A DNA stretch of 64,000 nt from Azorinus chamasolen (lineage: Eukaryota; Mollusca; Bivalvia; Cardiida; Solecurtidae), in contig OY755236.1 in assembly GCA_963576725.1 (NCBI GenBank), positions 67,984,379 through 68,048,378 of the forward strand, written 5' to 3'. Shown in pieces: positions 12,051-25,100 of the stretch. A program made the position numbers and the translations under genes. Numbering within the stretch: the first letter of the stretch is position 1; every line of letters begins with the position of its first letter. A model generated the notes under the pieces. It made no database searches. It worked only from the letters and a program-made list of their open reading frames with translations, and was not told the DNA's origin.

Positions 12051-12888
12051 AATATTTTGTGACTTTTGAGCCTAATGATTATAAATTTGGGATACCAATG
12101 TGGATGGTTGTCAAATGTTGCTCTTTCACGACAAGTTGCCCGGTGCACCTGCTAGCCAAGTGGGATAGCACGGTTGGATCGGGAACCATGCACAACAGAG
12201 TCAAACCTGAACTTTTAGCTGTAAATAATGTGTAAATAAATCAATGTTATGATAGAAGAGTGTTGTTAGGTTGGCTGGATGTTATGCGACAAGGTAGCAT
12301 CGATGAACGCAGAGTTGTCATATCGGGTAGATTGACTTTAATAATACGTAAGTATAAAGAACATCACCTATTTTGGATAGCATTCACTCATGGCCCCTTG
12401 CCGGGCAGCTTGGGTCCTCAAATCTCCTAATAACTGTATGGATATTAATAATGACATTAATAATGGACGTTTTAGACTATGACAGATACTGCAAAATAAG
12501 CCGCATACAGGAGCCATCCAATCTGGGATTTCTCTGTTGGTAAATATGTCAAAAGGTGTATAATATACAAGGCAAAGACTTAAAAATGTAGGTATATGTT
12601 TGGACTGAAAATTCTGGCAATGTCTTTAATTATTTTACACGCTAATACAAAATATACATGTCGTCCGCAAATCTTACCTCAGTACTTTTTCCGATTTTTC
12701 AAAGCATGTTAATCAGTTATGATTTTTATCAGACGCAGGCTAGAGTTTCAAAGACATCACTAATTTGCAAGCAATTACATTTAGAGTGTTGTTGAGTTTC
12801 CTTTTTACAAATTCTCGGAAAATGTTCAAACAAGTGTTCAAACACGTTTTACTTGTGCAAATATGTTGGTATATAGGCTTTAAAGGGT

Positions 12889-14262
12889 ATGTCCCTACAT
12901 TTGACGCGTTTCATAAACACTTAAAATATACAAAACTCATTTGTTTATATGCTGAAAAGTAGTATATCGCAAACACGCCCCATCCAATTACCGTTTATAA
13001 TGTCAAAACATCCGTGTGTTTGATATCGCCGATCCCGGTTTAACTCCCCGATGTTTCAATTTTATTCGGGTAGGGTTTTAGTTTCGTAACTGTTCGCCCC
13101 ATTCGCGATTCTCCGACCACTTCCGAGAAAGCTATTACGTAAACAATGGAGGGATCGGGTGATCATCGGCAACACGCGGAAGAACTTAACGGAAAAGGCC
13201 GATAATATTGTGTTGTAGAACAAAAATTATCAGTATTGATGAAATCGGTTTATTTGTATTACAGGTGAAATTTTCGTGATAAGTTCAAATTGGGAACCTT
13301 CATTTAAGAAATGAATGACGTGCTTCCGGTGTTCATGAGGTTATGCAACGCATAGCTTTACGAGCAAAGTTAGTGAAGCCCGAAGGGCTTCACGTGAATC
13401 TTTGCTCGTAAAGCTATGCGTTGCATAACCTCATGAACACCGGGAGCACGTCATTCATTTCTAATATTTATATTCCATTGTATTTCTTATATTTCAACGG
13501 ATTTTTTTAAAATATCATATATCGGTCACGTAATAGCCGCTATCTAGGTCGTTGCCAGTTTCGTTTCTAACGTAGTAGGATCTCTATTTATGGTATGAAA
13601 ATTAGTCCCAAACACATATTATAAATATAGAATGAGTACAAGATTTTAATCAGTAAATTGTCCAGCTATGTTTAAAGAAAAGATTATCGAGATATTTCAA
13701 ATCATATATATTTACGAAATGTTGGTATTAAAGCATCTTCTTAAATGTAGGTCGCGGTGTCGAAGCCAATTTACTCACCCGCCATGCTTGATCGAAATCG
13801 GGTCACAACGTTGGATTTATTCTCGGGTTTTTCTTTGTTAACGGTAAGGACATTTACTTAATTATGCTTCACTCATTACTTGATAATATATTTTGATACG
13901 CCACGGCTGTTAAAGTTGACAATATTATGTATTCAAGCGATAATTCTCAGTAAGAAGATGCCACATTTCAAATTTTCAGGGCCGCTTGAATGGATTCCCA
14001 ATTGATAAATCTTAAAATAGGTCATAACTATGTCAGTGCAGTATTACTCCGCGCTAACACAGCGGAATTCTGGGAAAAGGAGAACCGACTCAAATCGGTA
14101 TTGAAATGAACGTTCATGGGAAAATGCAACTTTCTTTTTAGAATATGGTTATATAAGGACGTTGCAGGGCGAATGTAAATATAATAATGATAGAGCATAA
14201 CAAATACCAATTGTTATGATATTATTGAAAATATGCGATCATTGTAGGGACGTCCTCTTCAA
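12889..14262 (+). repeat. TIR repeat of the GTCCCTACA family, copy 1, with insertions
   Basis: The left end is TTAAAGGGTATGTCCCTACA and the right end TGTAGGGACGTCCTCTTCAA, imperfect inverted termini. The interior contains CAAAACTCATTTGTTTATATGCTGAAAAG and CCGATGTTTCA...ATTCGGGT. The same interior reappears at 23172-24664 and in part at 16574-17036. This copy is interrupted by a large palindrome at 13309-13461. Confidence 0.7.
13309..13461. repeat. 153-bp near-perfect palindrome (MITE)
   Basis: The arms GAAATGAATGACGTGCT and AGCACGTCATTCATTTC continue inward with few mismatches to the centre GAAGCCCGAAGGGCTTC near 13385. It lies inside the GTCCCTACA repeat, and TAA occurs on both sides (TTTAA before, TAATA after), which could be a 3-bp target duplication. 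Confidence 0.85.
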
Positions 14263-14398
14263 TATCCCATTGAATGCGAAAACCGATTGTACCGTCATTT
14301 GCAAATAATATAGACCCATGCCAGAGGGCTCATAGATGAGCCTTCTGACCACTATCTCTACTGTTTGTCATATTTAAAATATTGTCTAGAATATCAAA

Positions 14399-14500
14399 TA
14401 CAGTAAAACCTCGTTAATTCGACCGATTGATAAAGATGAAATATTTAGACAGGCACCTGCTTTTAATGCTTACGAACGAGAGCTTTCTGTTTAACCCTTC
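14399..14500. repeat. Truncated CAGTARAACC MITE
   Basis: Starts TACAGTAAAACCTCGTTAATTCG and continues to the central GAGAGCTTTCTG. It then breaks off at a TTTAACCCTTCCCATGCATTAAG junction, so only the left half is recognisable. Confidence 0.6.
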
Positions 14501-15621
14501 CCATGCATTAAGCTGTTATAAAAGTTGGATATAATAATTAAATGAGCGTTCAGAATAGCATTGTTTTACCGTATAATGAACAAATAGAATGATTCACATA
14601 GTAGGCAAAAACTAAACAACGAAATACATGTAGTTCAATATAATATACGCGGTAGAGCAAAGTAGTTTATGAGTAAGAAGCCGATAGTACAAAAAAATGT
14701 ATAGCGTCAGTGATTGAGATAGAGCGGGTCGTGTACAATAATGTAAGTGCTTCATAACAATTCACACAATAAGACAAGATGTATTGGTGAACATGTTTTA
14801 AACAGATCAGAATGTTTCCTTAAAACGAGTATCTCTATAAATAACGCGTTTGTTCTTAAAATAATCATTGAAATAATCATGTTTGAACTATTTTTATGAA
14901 TTGATTTATTATAAAGAAATACGTATTTGTGGGTCAATAATGGTTTACATCGTCACTCCTAATTTCTTTTTGGAGAACGAAGTATTATTGTGATATCGCA
15001 AGCACATACGGAACCAGTCGGGACTTCCCATGAACCAACCGGAACACCTCTTATATATTTATTACAAAGTTCAATACTGAACAAAACAGTTATGATGAAA
15101 TATGGAAGGTGGAACATTGTAGTCAATTTAGAAACTAAATAAACAAATCTATCAAATGATATTAATAGCAAAAAGAGCAGACACTGGACAGACAGCTCCT
15201 ATATGTTTATTCCTTTACATATCAGGACTTTTTCCCAGTCGGATGGGCGAACAAACAGTTCCTTCGGTGGCCGACAGTATGAGTAGCAAACATTATTCGA
15301 AAACAGGGAATACCATTTGCTATCAGCAACCCTTAATTATTCCGTACCCTGTATTTTACCCGTAACGCCTAGCGAAGTGTTTCAGCATCTACACTTTCGT
15401 TGCCAATCGCAAATATGTGATACCTTTGCAAAGAGTTTGTATCCAGATTAGACAACAAGTAACTCTCTCACCAGGATCCAAACTGTTCACGATGTGGTTG
15501 TATTTTATTGAAATGAAAAAGGAGGAACATTAAAAATGATGCAGGCGAAACAAAAATTCAGGTGACAAGGTTTGACAGCGAATGACCTATATCCATGTAT
15601 TAGTCACACCGTTATCTTCCC

Positions 15622-15851
15622 TTAACACATTTTCCCCTAGTGGAGCATTTTTGCGCCTCTATAAAATCCACATTGTGAAACCATTGTAATAAATAGAGCA
15701 TTTGCTCCTATAGGAGCAAATGCTCTATTTATCACAATGGTTTCAAACTACAAAATTCTTAAAGTTTCCTTTTCTCTAGTTAATGCTCCTTTTCGGTAGA
15801 TTAATTCAAAATGGTTGGGTCTAAAAAATAGCCTAAGAGAGAATGAGTTAA
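15622..15851 (+). repeat. TTAA-flanked MITE with GAGCAAATGCTC palindrome
   Basis: Begins TTAACACATTTTCCCC and ends AGAATGAGTTAA. The centre is a strong hairpin, AATAGAGCATTTGCTCCTATAGGAGCAAATGCTCTATT. The same family is at 17162-17383, 32815 (left end only), 33482-33632 and 42964-43146. Confidence 0.85.
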
Positions 15852-16573
15852 CCATTCTCATGCAGAAACAATAATGTCTGCACAATCTCTGATCTGCTTA
15901 CTGTCGTACTTAGTGAAAAGCTACTGCAGCACCTATTAATACTTTGCACGCTAAATAATTCTGCAATGATTGTCGTCTGCTTCAGTTCTTGGATAACATT
16001 TCTCTCATTGGTTAGCAAAAGTATGATCAAAGTGTCAAACAGTGTGGACCCGGTGAGACGCCACGTGATGCAAACTACTTGCATAGGTTTCGCCGCTAGG
16101 GTCCAAAGAGTTAATTCTAGTAAGCAATTTAAAATGTGTTTTTTACTTCAATTTCAATGAAACAGAGTATCAAATGGTTTCGTAATGAGAAAACTTCGAT
16201 GCAATACGAGGAGCTCTCCGGGAATAGTGGTCAAACTTCATTACAACGGTGCAGACTTAGAAAGAGATATCTCTATGGCGCTAGGTCAGGCAGGGTCTGT
16301 TCGGTTTGTCTCTCATCAGAAGCTATAGCAATTTGTTCTCTAACGTTCGTTACAACGTAATTCTTGATTCGATATCTTGTCAAAGACATAGTGACTTGTA
16401 TGGTTTTCAGTGTTTGCTATTCAACTAGGCCTTTTTCCCCAGAAAGCGTCTCATATGTTTGCAAACGGTACCGACACAACAATGGCGTTACACTTTTAAC
16501 GCCTTTGCAAGAGTAGCCCCAGGTCAAACGGATCCAAGCTGTTTGCAGACGCCATTCAAGTTGCGCTTAGGGG

Positions 16574-17036
16574 TTAAAGTGATAGTCCCTACTTGCAACG
16601 TGTTTAACAATGCCTAACGATTGCATTAACCGATTTTTTATATGCTGAAAAGAAGTATATCACAAGAAAACCAGTCGAATAAACACCGAAGAAGACATAT
16701 CTGCCATGTGTGTTGATGTGTTATTCGGCAATGTATTAGTTTTTATTCGACTCTCGTTTTAGTTTCTTTAGCTGAAAGAGCTTTTATCATTACTTTAGAC
16801 CAGTAATACGCTGTCACATGTGTTTATAGATATCTGTAGTGATACATTTTAGAGCAATTCATTCTGTATTGTAAGTTTTGAAAGTACCCCGAAGTTCGAG
16901 GTATCCGATTTCGAGATATCGAAGTTCAACTGTAAGTTTAAATTGACAATCTTCATAATTATGATTGACCATAACAAATACCAAGTTTTAAGATATTTTT
17001 GAAAATATGCGTTCATTGTAGGGACTTCCTCTTTAA
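16574..17036 (+). repeat. GTCCCTACA-family repeat, copy 3 (rearranged)
   Basis: Left end TTAAAGTGATAGTCCCTAC, right end GTAGGGACTTCCTCTTTAA. It shares ATATGCTGAAAAGAAGTATATC and the 3' segment CATAACAAATACCAAGTTTTAAGAT with the copies at 12889 and 23172. Its middle is replaced by different AT-rich sequence. Confidence 0.65.
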
Positions 17037-17161
17037 TTTTACAGGATTGACACTCTATATCGATAAGTATTTAACTCTTTCAATGCTGAATTTCCAAATT
17101 GTCAAAGTCCAAAAGATTATTGGAGCACTGTCCGAAATTCAAAGATCTTTTACAGGTTTAT

Positions 17162-17383
17162 TTAACCCTTTCACTCATATTGACGACTTTTGACGACTCT
17201 GTAAAAGTCACTTTGTGAAACCGTTGGGATAAATACAGCATTTGAGGAGCAAATGCTCTATTTATCACAATGGTTTCAAACTACAACATTCTAATGTTTT
17301 CCTTTTCTCAAGTTAATGCTCCTTTTCGGTAGATTTATTCAAAGAGGCTGTATCTAAAAATAGCCTATGAGGTAATTGGTTAA
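17162..17383 (+). repeat. TTAA-flanked GAGCAAATGCTC MITE, copy 2
   Basis: TTAACCCTTTCACTCATATTGACG at the left and GAGGTAATTGGTTAA at the right. The 3' half (TTATCACAATGGTTTCAAAC) is nearly identical to the copy at 15622-15851. Part of the central stem is deleted. Confidence 0.85.
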
Positions 17384-18365
17384 AACCAGTATGTATACCC
17401 ATACGATGGCACATACACATGTTCATATGACATTATAACAAGTCATCTAATAAATATTCATGATGGAATAATTTCTCAAATATATTTTTATGAGATGAGA
17501 GTTAATAACTCACAGTTCTAGTTTTCTACCCCGTAAAATGTTTGGCGAGACAAGTAAATAGAATTGACCGGCGGCTCTTGACTCATTTAATAAGCACCGG
17601 AATGGAAAGGTGACAAAACGTACATTTGTGAATGATAACACAAGAGATAGTCTGCATGGAATTCTATTAGGTTCGAATACAATAATACAACCGATATAGG
17701 CGTTCGGCTTTCCTTATAGAATAGACATCAGACAGATTCTGACACACGATAGTGCACAGCAACACCAGAAGCAAACATAAAATTCCCACTCGCACACAAT
17801 CTTCATAGACTGTTACTTGTCTGTTCCACACCAATATCATTTAGGGCACTGCGACAATAAAAAGTTCACGTTGTGCCAAACCATGTAGAGCATAAAGGTT
17901 TCACAGCAAATAACGAGCGCTCATACACACATCATACACCATACACACACATGCACATACAACTGTTCCTTGTATGCTCAACACCGATACTATAGCTGTG
18001 CCTAAACTAAAAACAACAACAAAAGTCAAGACGTGACGCCATAACTACGCTTATTGTTAGACTGGTGCACGCCAGATTCAGCTGTCGCACCAGTGCCACG
18101 TCCGATTTAACATGTTTGTGTATTAATGCACCATAAGTCTTAAGTGTTGTCTTATTATTTCTAGGTTTTCAAACACTGCCATCAGTCGAATTGTCGAGTT
18201 TCTAGAGGGTGTAATACGGCACAAGGCTGCCCCAGTTGTCAGTATTGCTCTGTTGCAATTTACAGAGGTGTATTGTCTGTGCCACTCTAAAATCAGTTTT
18301 CATGTAAAGCGATACTGTTTTTAAGATCTTTCTGTCGGTTTCAGATATTTCCAGATCGATACAAT
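17384..18365. other. Gene-free intergenic stretch
   Basis: No coding potential or structured RNA recognised. CA-rich short repeats (CATACACACACATGCACATAC) lie at about 17930-17960. This is where a first exon for gene A might be expected, but I could not find one. Confidence 0.4.
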
Positions 18366-18543
18366 TACAGTAGAACCTGTCTTAAGCGACCCTCCAGGAG
18401 AGGTGTTACTATGGATCTATAAGCCAGGTGGTGGCTTAATGCATGTCAAACGTAATGCAGAAAGTTCATGTAGAAGCTTTCTGCATTACTTTTGCCCTGT
18501 ATTAAGCAATCACCTATGGTCGCTTAAGTCAGGCTCTTCTGTA
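18366..18543. repeat. CAGTARAACC MITE, AAGCGACC subtype
   Basis: Termini TACAGTAGAACCTGTCTTAAGCGACC and GGTCGCTTAAGTCAGGCTCTTCTGTA, with the central stem GAAAGTTCATGTAGAAGCTTTC. The same subtype is at 28661-28861. The short open frame from 18403 lies within it and is not a gene. Confidence 0.8.
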
Positions 18544-19040
18544 AGGGCCAGTAACATGTGCTTTTACATTGCATACTTCTTTTTCTGTGCAATTTTATAG
18601 CAAATTGGGACATGAAATTTGTTGCAGTTGTCATGCTGATGTTTAATTAACAATTGAATAGAAACATATTTGTATTTTCTTATTATCATCTCAATTATCA
18701 CCTATGTTTTCAAGGGGGTCAGTCCGTCCACCCGTTCGTCTGGATTTGCTTTAAACGACATCTCCTCTGAAACCGCATGGTAGAATGTAACCAAACTTCG
18801 GAAAAATGATATTGGTATTAAGTTCCATCAGAATTGCTAAAAGAATCCGGATCCATGAGGAAGTATTGTTGCTGTTGATGTTGATATCTCAAAACAACAT
18901 GACTGCCAGGGGCGGGGTTACTTTTCCGCCAGTCTTTCAACGATTTCAGCGCTTTGATTTTTATATTAGGAGTGAAATAAAATTATTTATGTTACATTTT
19001 AAGCGGATGCTTTATTCTAAAATGAAATCCTTCATTGTAG

Positions 19041-19117
19041 GAAAAGTGAGGACACAGCTTTTAAGACAATCCACAAAGCAGTGTCACTGCTACATAATCC
19101 GGAGTTCAGGGGCGTGA
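19041..19117 (+). CDS. Gene A exon 2 (77 nt)
   Basis: The acceptor is TTCATTGTAG and the donor GTAAGT. The frame reads KSEDTAFKTIHKAVSLLHNP and matches gene B exon 2 in length and at most residues. It enters with two bases already used in the split glycine codon and leaves with one base (A) for the asparagine codon completed by exon 3. The longer overlapping frame 18806-19117 is a different frame and is not coding. Confidence 0.8.
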
Positions 19118-22100
19118 GTAAGTATGCATGGACACATTTGGGATTATCGGGTTGCTGTGGGCTTTTGTATCCTGTCATACTTCCATTATCTATGTAATTA
19201 ATTGTTGTCAATATAGTTCTAGATGTTTTCGTTAAACCTAATTAATCGAATACAATCCAACAAAATACTGGATACCAACTCATAATCGTCATTTTAATCA
19301 CCATCATTATCATAATATCCTGTAGCAAAGCATATCCTTCAACTGTCGAAAGGCCTGAACTATGTACTAGGAGTGCCTTTTCCCCGTCATCTGTGTCTTT
19401 GTTTTTTTTATTGGGTTTATCCTGATCCTTGTATCAGGATTTACGTCTTTAAACATCGTATTTCAGTCATATATGGACGTCCAGCTAATTTTATGTGGAG
19501 GAAAACCCCAGCTGTGTCTCTGCTCATGGAAAATATTAGTGTTCCGTGCATAGAAAAAGATCCTGGTAGAACCATCGACCTACCTTTAGCCAGCTGATTG
19601 GCTTCCTAACATTAACAACCCAACTACCAAAACAATGATTCAAGCCACAACGGCTAGGGGCTAGCCGATTTGGTATATTCAGAGAAGTTCCCTCCTTCAA
19701 ATTATCAAACTTTCGTCTTATATTTTTTAAAAGACATAGGAATACATGTATCTCAAAATCCTTGCCCCAGGACTATATCTGCAATTTATACATTAAATGG
19801 ATGTAGATACGAAAGACCGGCAGTGACATTTCCATTTCAAGATTTCACACAAAGCAATTCATGATTTCACGATTTCACGATTTCACAATTTCACGATTTC
19901 ACGATTTCACTTCAAAATTTCACGATTTCACGATTTCATAATTTCACGATTTCACTTTAAAATTTCACGATTTCACGATTTCATAATTTCACGATTTCAC
20001 TTCAAAATTTCATGATTTCACGATTTCATGACTTCACAATTTCACGATTTCACTTCAAAATTTCACAATTTCACAATTTCACGATTTAAATAAGATTAAA
20101 TCCTATAGGAGTCGTCTGATCTGGGTCTACTCTGTTTGCAAAGGCGTAGAAAGATGTATTTATGGATCTCCAATCGCCATCCTGATTTCAAGGTCGAGAG
20201 CCACTCTGTTGCCTTATTTACGTCAAGCGTGTCACGTGACTAAAATATTTTACATGAAGTTGAAATTGCGAAATCGAGAAACTGTGAAATCGTGAAATCG
20301 TGAAATTGTGAAATTTTGAAGTGAAATCGTGAAATCGTGAAATTGTGAAATCGTGAAATTGTGAAATCGTGAAATCGTGAACTCGTGAAATAATGAATTG
20401 TATTGTGTGAAATCTTGAAGTGGAAATGTCACCGCCGGTCTTTCGTATGTATACCATAAATGACTCATTTAATTTTCGTTTTCAACACAAACAAAACTTT
20501 GCGCTTTGTATGTCGAGGGTATGTTGTATACATGTATTTGAAATAACAATTTCCGCATTGTAGGTTTTGTTAATTCTTGTTATTTAAACTATGTGTCATA
20601 TTTTGCGCATTACAAATTCACCTTTGGATATCATTGTCCTATTTATCCATCACCACTTTCCCTTATAGAGACACCAACGCATGTATCTGCTATCAGAGTA
20701 GATCCAGATCAGACAGGTTTGCTTATGGAATTGTATAGCTCCAATTCTAAGGTTGTTTCAGCAATCACAAAGCATTTATGTGTTCATACGCCAGAATAAA
20801 ACATCATCTACTAAGTAATCGTGGCGTTTTTTATTTCGTAAATTAAAAGTTATCGGGTACAGGTTAAATATTTCATCAAATGTAATGCGTATAATTTAAA
20901 TGATAACAACCACATGTTCTTTTTGCCCATTTAGCAATGCACCATGACTACTTATTAATTTAGTTATACTCACTTAAGAATCAAACAGTTTTGAATCGCC
21001 ATTGAAATTGTGTCATGAAAACTGAATCTCTTTTATTGCAGCATGCAGTATAGACCTTTAACATTTTCTTGGTCCATCCAATTAACACACTCAGTTGTCA
21101 CTGGTCAGTTGGTTTATTCAATGTTTCCTGTAGATGTGTTTATAGAGATGGCACAGGGGTACAATGACCTGGCCAGTACGCTGCAAATCATCAAGCCAGT
21201 AACCAGTCAACTGACTATTAGATCATTACACAGCAGAGAAGTACATGTGGTAAATATGATTACTACATAGGTATTGTGTGTGTAACTTTTCCTTTGACAT
21301 AAACTATGAACACCCGTGTTCTGAACTGGTTGGTTTGTTGGCTTTGGTTGAATGGCTTCAATAGTATTTCAGTTATATCGCATCACCCAGCTCACTGCAG
21401 GTGGACTGTATATATAAAACTTACCTTGTTACAGGTGCCGACGAACGTCCGGGTGGTAACCATCAACCGACCGCAAGTTAGCTGCAATGCTCCCTCACAT
21501 GAAAATTCCACAGTGCCCGATCGGGAATAGAACCGACATTGTCGAGGGGCTGCGTGATTTAAAAAACCCAAACAATTATAACCACTAGGGCATAAACACC
21601 GCCATTGTCGTTGTGATCTGATGTTAGATTCCAGTAAATGTAAACCCAGACCAGATACAACTAGACCAAGGAAGTGTCAGATCAGGGTCCACACATGTTG
21701 CTTACTTTGTATCCCAGTACAGGTGCTAACCATTCGCTACATCTGTGACAAAGGGTTGGTATTTTAACTGTTAACACTAAATTTGTCGTGACGTGGGGGA
21801 CGCAACACCCTTTAGAATGACCAGTATCTTACAACGGTATAAAACTATGTCCAAATGCAGGACATATTGACGTAAAGCGGATAGGAGATTTAACTCTGTA
21901 CCCTGTACACCATGCCTGCAATATGTGCAGTGCTTTCAAGGGTAGGTCGACTGATGCGGACAACCGTTCTTGGCAATATGCTGAAACCATTTGCATGGCA
22001 TACTTATTTATGCTCGATAGCCTTTACACTATGGCGTGATGGTGTTGAGATAAATATATATTTGAAAAAATGAAGAGGAAAACGATTTCCAGAAAATTTC

Positions 22101-25100
22101 TCTTGAAATGAAAACTGAAACTGCGGGGATATACAGTAGATATTTATTTCCCGGAATTCTTTGCTAAAAAGCAACTACCAAAATGAGGCCTGATCGTTTT
22201 CTTAAATGAAGGACGCTTAATGCTGGACGAAAGATATGTAGAAAGTTCCTTGGGGAGTTTTCTGCATTATTTTTGTCCTGCTGATTATTGCTATTTTACT
22301 TTCATCCGGTAATTAAGCAACACAAGGTAAACTATGTTTGTTCATAAAGTGGTCGCATTAGAGGGGATTCACTGTAGTTACAAGTTTCTTTTCCAGACAG
22401 GTGGTAAACAGGTACCAAGTGCACATTTCAGACCTGTCACCGACCATAGCATTCTTTCAAGACTCCCAGCAACAGCACGACCCCACGTGAGTTTAATACG
22501 AGCAAATGATAAGAACGATACACGCGCGTTTGCATCTGGAACACATCTTCCTTTGTGTCATGAATATAACATTAGTTGTTTTGTTTTTTTAGAAAACCCG
22601 CGTTTATTCAGTAATCACAATAAATGATTCAGTTGCTTTTTATTTTAAATTACGAAAAAACACATTCCGGGTGAACCAATTTGCATGCATCAATCAAAAC
22701 GATGACCTGCTTGAAACATGCATATTGAAAAGCCCATTAGTATGCTAAAATACTTGATCCTAAACTACCTATACTACAGGTACCATTTTCGAGATATTGC
22801 CCTTGTTATTTGCTTGTATAGCTGCTGGCTTGATGTGGCTGCATTGGGTTACGAAATGGCATGCCTATAGATGTAACACCACTACAATATCACTTTCCCC
22901 TTACCCTCGTACAGACGCAATTGCTACTATATACTCTTCTGTAGGAGTCATTTGCTCATGGTGTGTCCTGATTACTTATGTACTTTTATAGGTCCGATTT
23001 TGCATTTTCTGTCATGGCCAAAGTTTCATGTGTTTATCAACATTCACCCTATTAATATTCATAATTATATTATTCACCATGAAGTGATCAAACCAGAACA
23101 AATTTGTATTGATGGAGGGGTTCATTATTCTATTGTCCAAAACATCACGTCGTACAGTCATAAATATGTACAGAAGAGGGATCCCTACATTCGACGCGTT
23201 TCAAATATACCTAAAATATACAAAACTCATTTGTTTATATGCTGAAAAGTAGTATATCGCAAGAAGACCTATCCAGTAAACGCTGAAAATGACAAAACAT
23301 CCATGTATATGCAACGCCATTCTATCATGCTTTTTGCTATATGCGAAATTCAAAATGCGAAATGTAAAGTGCGAACTGCTTTTTGCCAATTGTGTAAATT
23401 GCTAGGGAAAGAACCGGAATGTTCAAAATGATAGATGTAAATGACAAATGCGGAATGCAAAATGCTTATTGCTAAATAAATGTTTACACCACTAGCATTA
23501 AACAGCGACATTTTTAATTTAGATAGTGCAATAAGCAATAAGCTTTAATGTAAATAAGGATGATGCATTTAGCAAATGTGCAGTCACTTTAAAAATGGCA
23601 CAGTTCAATGCCAGTAGTGCAAACATGCTTTTGGCAATAAGCATTTCGCACTACGCATTTGTCATTTACATCAATCATTTGGAAAATTCTCTAGCAATAT
23701 ACACAATTGGCAAAAAGCATTTCATAATTTGTATTTAGCAGTTAGCTTAGCATGGTAGAATGGCATTCCATATACGTGTTTATGGAACGCCACTCTGCCA
23801 TGCTAATTATTTGCCAATTGCTAAACGCTTATTGCTAAATGCGAAATGCTAAATACCAATCGCGAAATGCCAGTTGCTAATTCGAATAAAGTCCTATTTG
23901 AATAAAGGAATAATAAATAAGGAATTAAATGAATAGTATGGTCCAAATAGGTTTATATTGGCGCTCTGAAAAACTACCAATAAAAATGGCGCTGTTCAAT
24001 GCTAGTAGTGCATTTAGCAATAAGCATTTCGAATTTGTCATTTACATCCATCATTTGGAACATTCTGATTCTTTCCCTAGCAATTTACAGTCACTTTAAA
24101 ATAGCGCTGTTCAATGCTAGGAGTGCAAACATGCATTTAACAATAAGCATTTCACATTGGTCGTTTTCATCCATCATTTGGAACATTCCGGTTCTTTCCC
24201 TAGCAATTTACACAATTGGCAAAAAGCAGTTCGCACTTTACATTTCGCATTTAGCAAATAGCATGGCTGAATGGCGTTCCATATGTGCTTGATATCGACG
24301 ATCCCATTTTTATTCCCCGATGTTTCAGTTTTATTCGGGTTGGATTTTAATGTCGTACCTGTTCGCGCTATTCGCGTCATTCCGACCACTTCAGAAAAAA
24401 AGCTTTAGCAATGGAGGGATCGGATGATCATCGGCAAAACGCGGAAATTTTTAGCGGAAAAGACCGATAATACTTTGTTGAAGAACAAAAAGAATAAGTA
24501 TTCATGAAATCGGTTTATTTTGTATCACAGGGGCATTTTTCGATATAAGTTCAAATTGACAATCTTCATACATGTAACAATAATTGAGCATAACAAATAC
24601 CATGTTTTATGATCTTATTGACAGTAATCAAAATATGTGTTCATTGTAGGGACTTCCTCTTTAAGCGACCATCAAAAAGAAGTAATTATGGGCCTGTACG
24701 GCAGGTGGTAGCTTATTGCATGTCAAAAGTATAGGAGCTTTCTGTGTCATTTTTGTCTTCATTAAGCAACCACTTATTTTGTAAGGCTCCTATTTTCAAT
24801 CAATGCAACTACAGTGAAATATGCAATAGAAGTAAAATGTATTTAATGAATTTACTTGACAACAACAAATGTCATCGACGCATCATGTATCTACCATCTT
24901 TGACAGGTAAAAGTCTTCAATCTCAATGAAGCTGGAATCACAATATACCCGGACATGACGTCATACGGCGCCTATCGCGACCGCACGGCTCCTATAGAGG
25001 TGTTCTATAATGGTATACCAATGCGTCTTGCGAGGTGGCCAAACGAGGTAATTCTCATTCAAACAGGCTTATGTTTACCCTTTTTCCAGCTTAGAAGAAA

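Noticed and set aside
11466..12235. Open frames 11466-11663 (minus) and 11966-12235 (plus) as possible small genes.
   Set aside because: No family motif, no supporting splice sites, and the second overlaps a minisatellite at its start.
20218..20468. Two overlapping minus-strand open frames rich in I-S-R-F-H-D-F-T.
   Set aside because: They are translations of the 9-bp TCGTGAAAT array in the small foldback.
21490..21597. A possible functional tRNA gene on the minus strand.
   Set aside because: The A- and B-box-like words are present, but the clover-leaf cannot be closed and the sequence continues into a SINE-like body.
23350..24389. Open frames on both strands with similar hydrophobic peptides (AISISH, SFSSIIW).
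   Set aside because: They come from repeated AAATGC/GCATTT words in the 974-bp foldback-like element, on both strands, with no codon bias.
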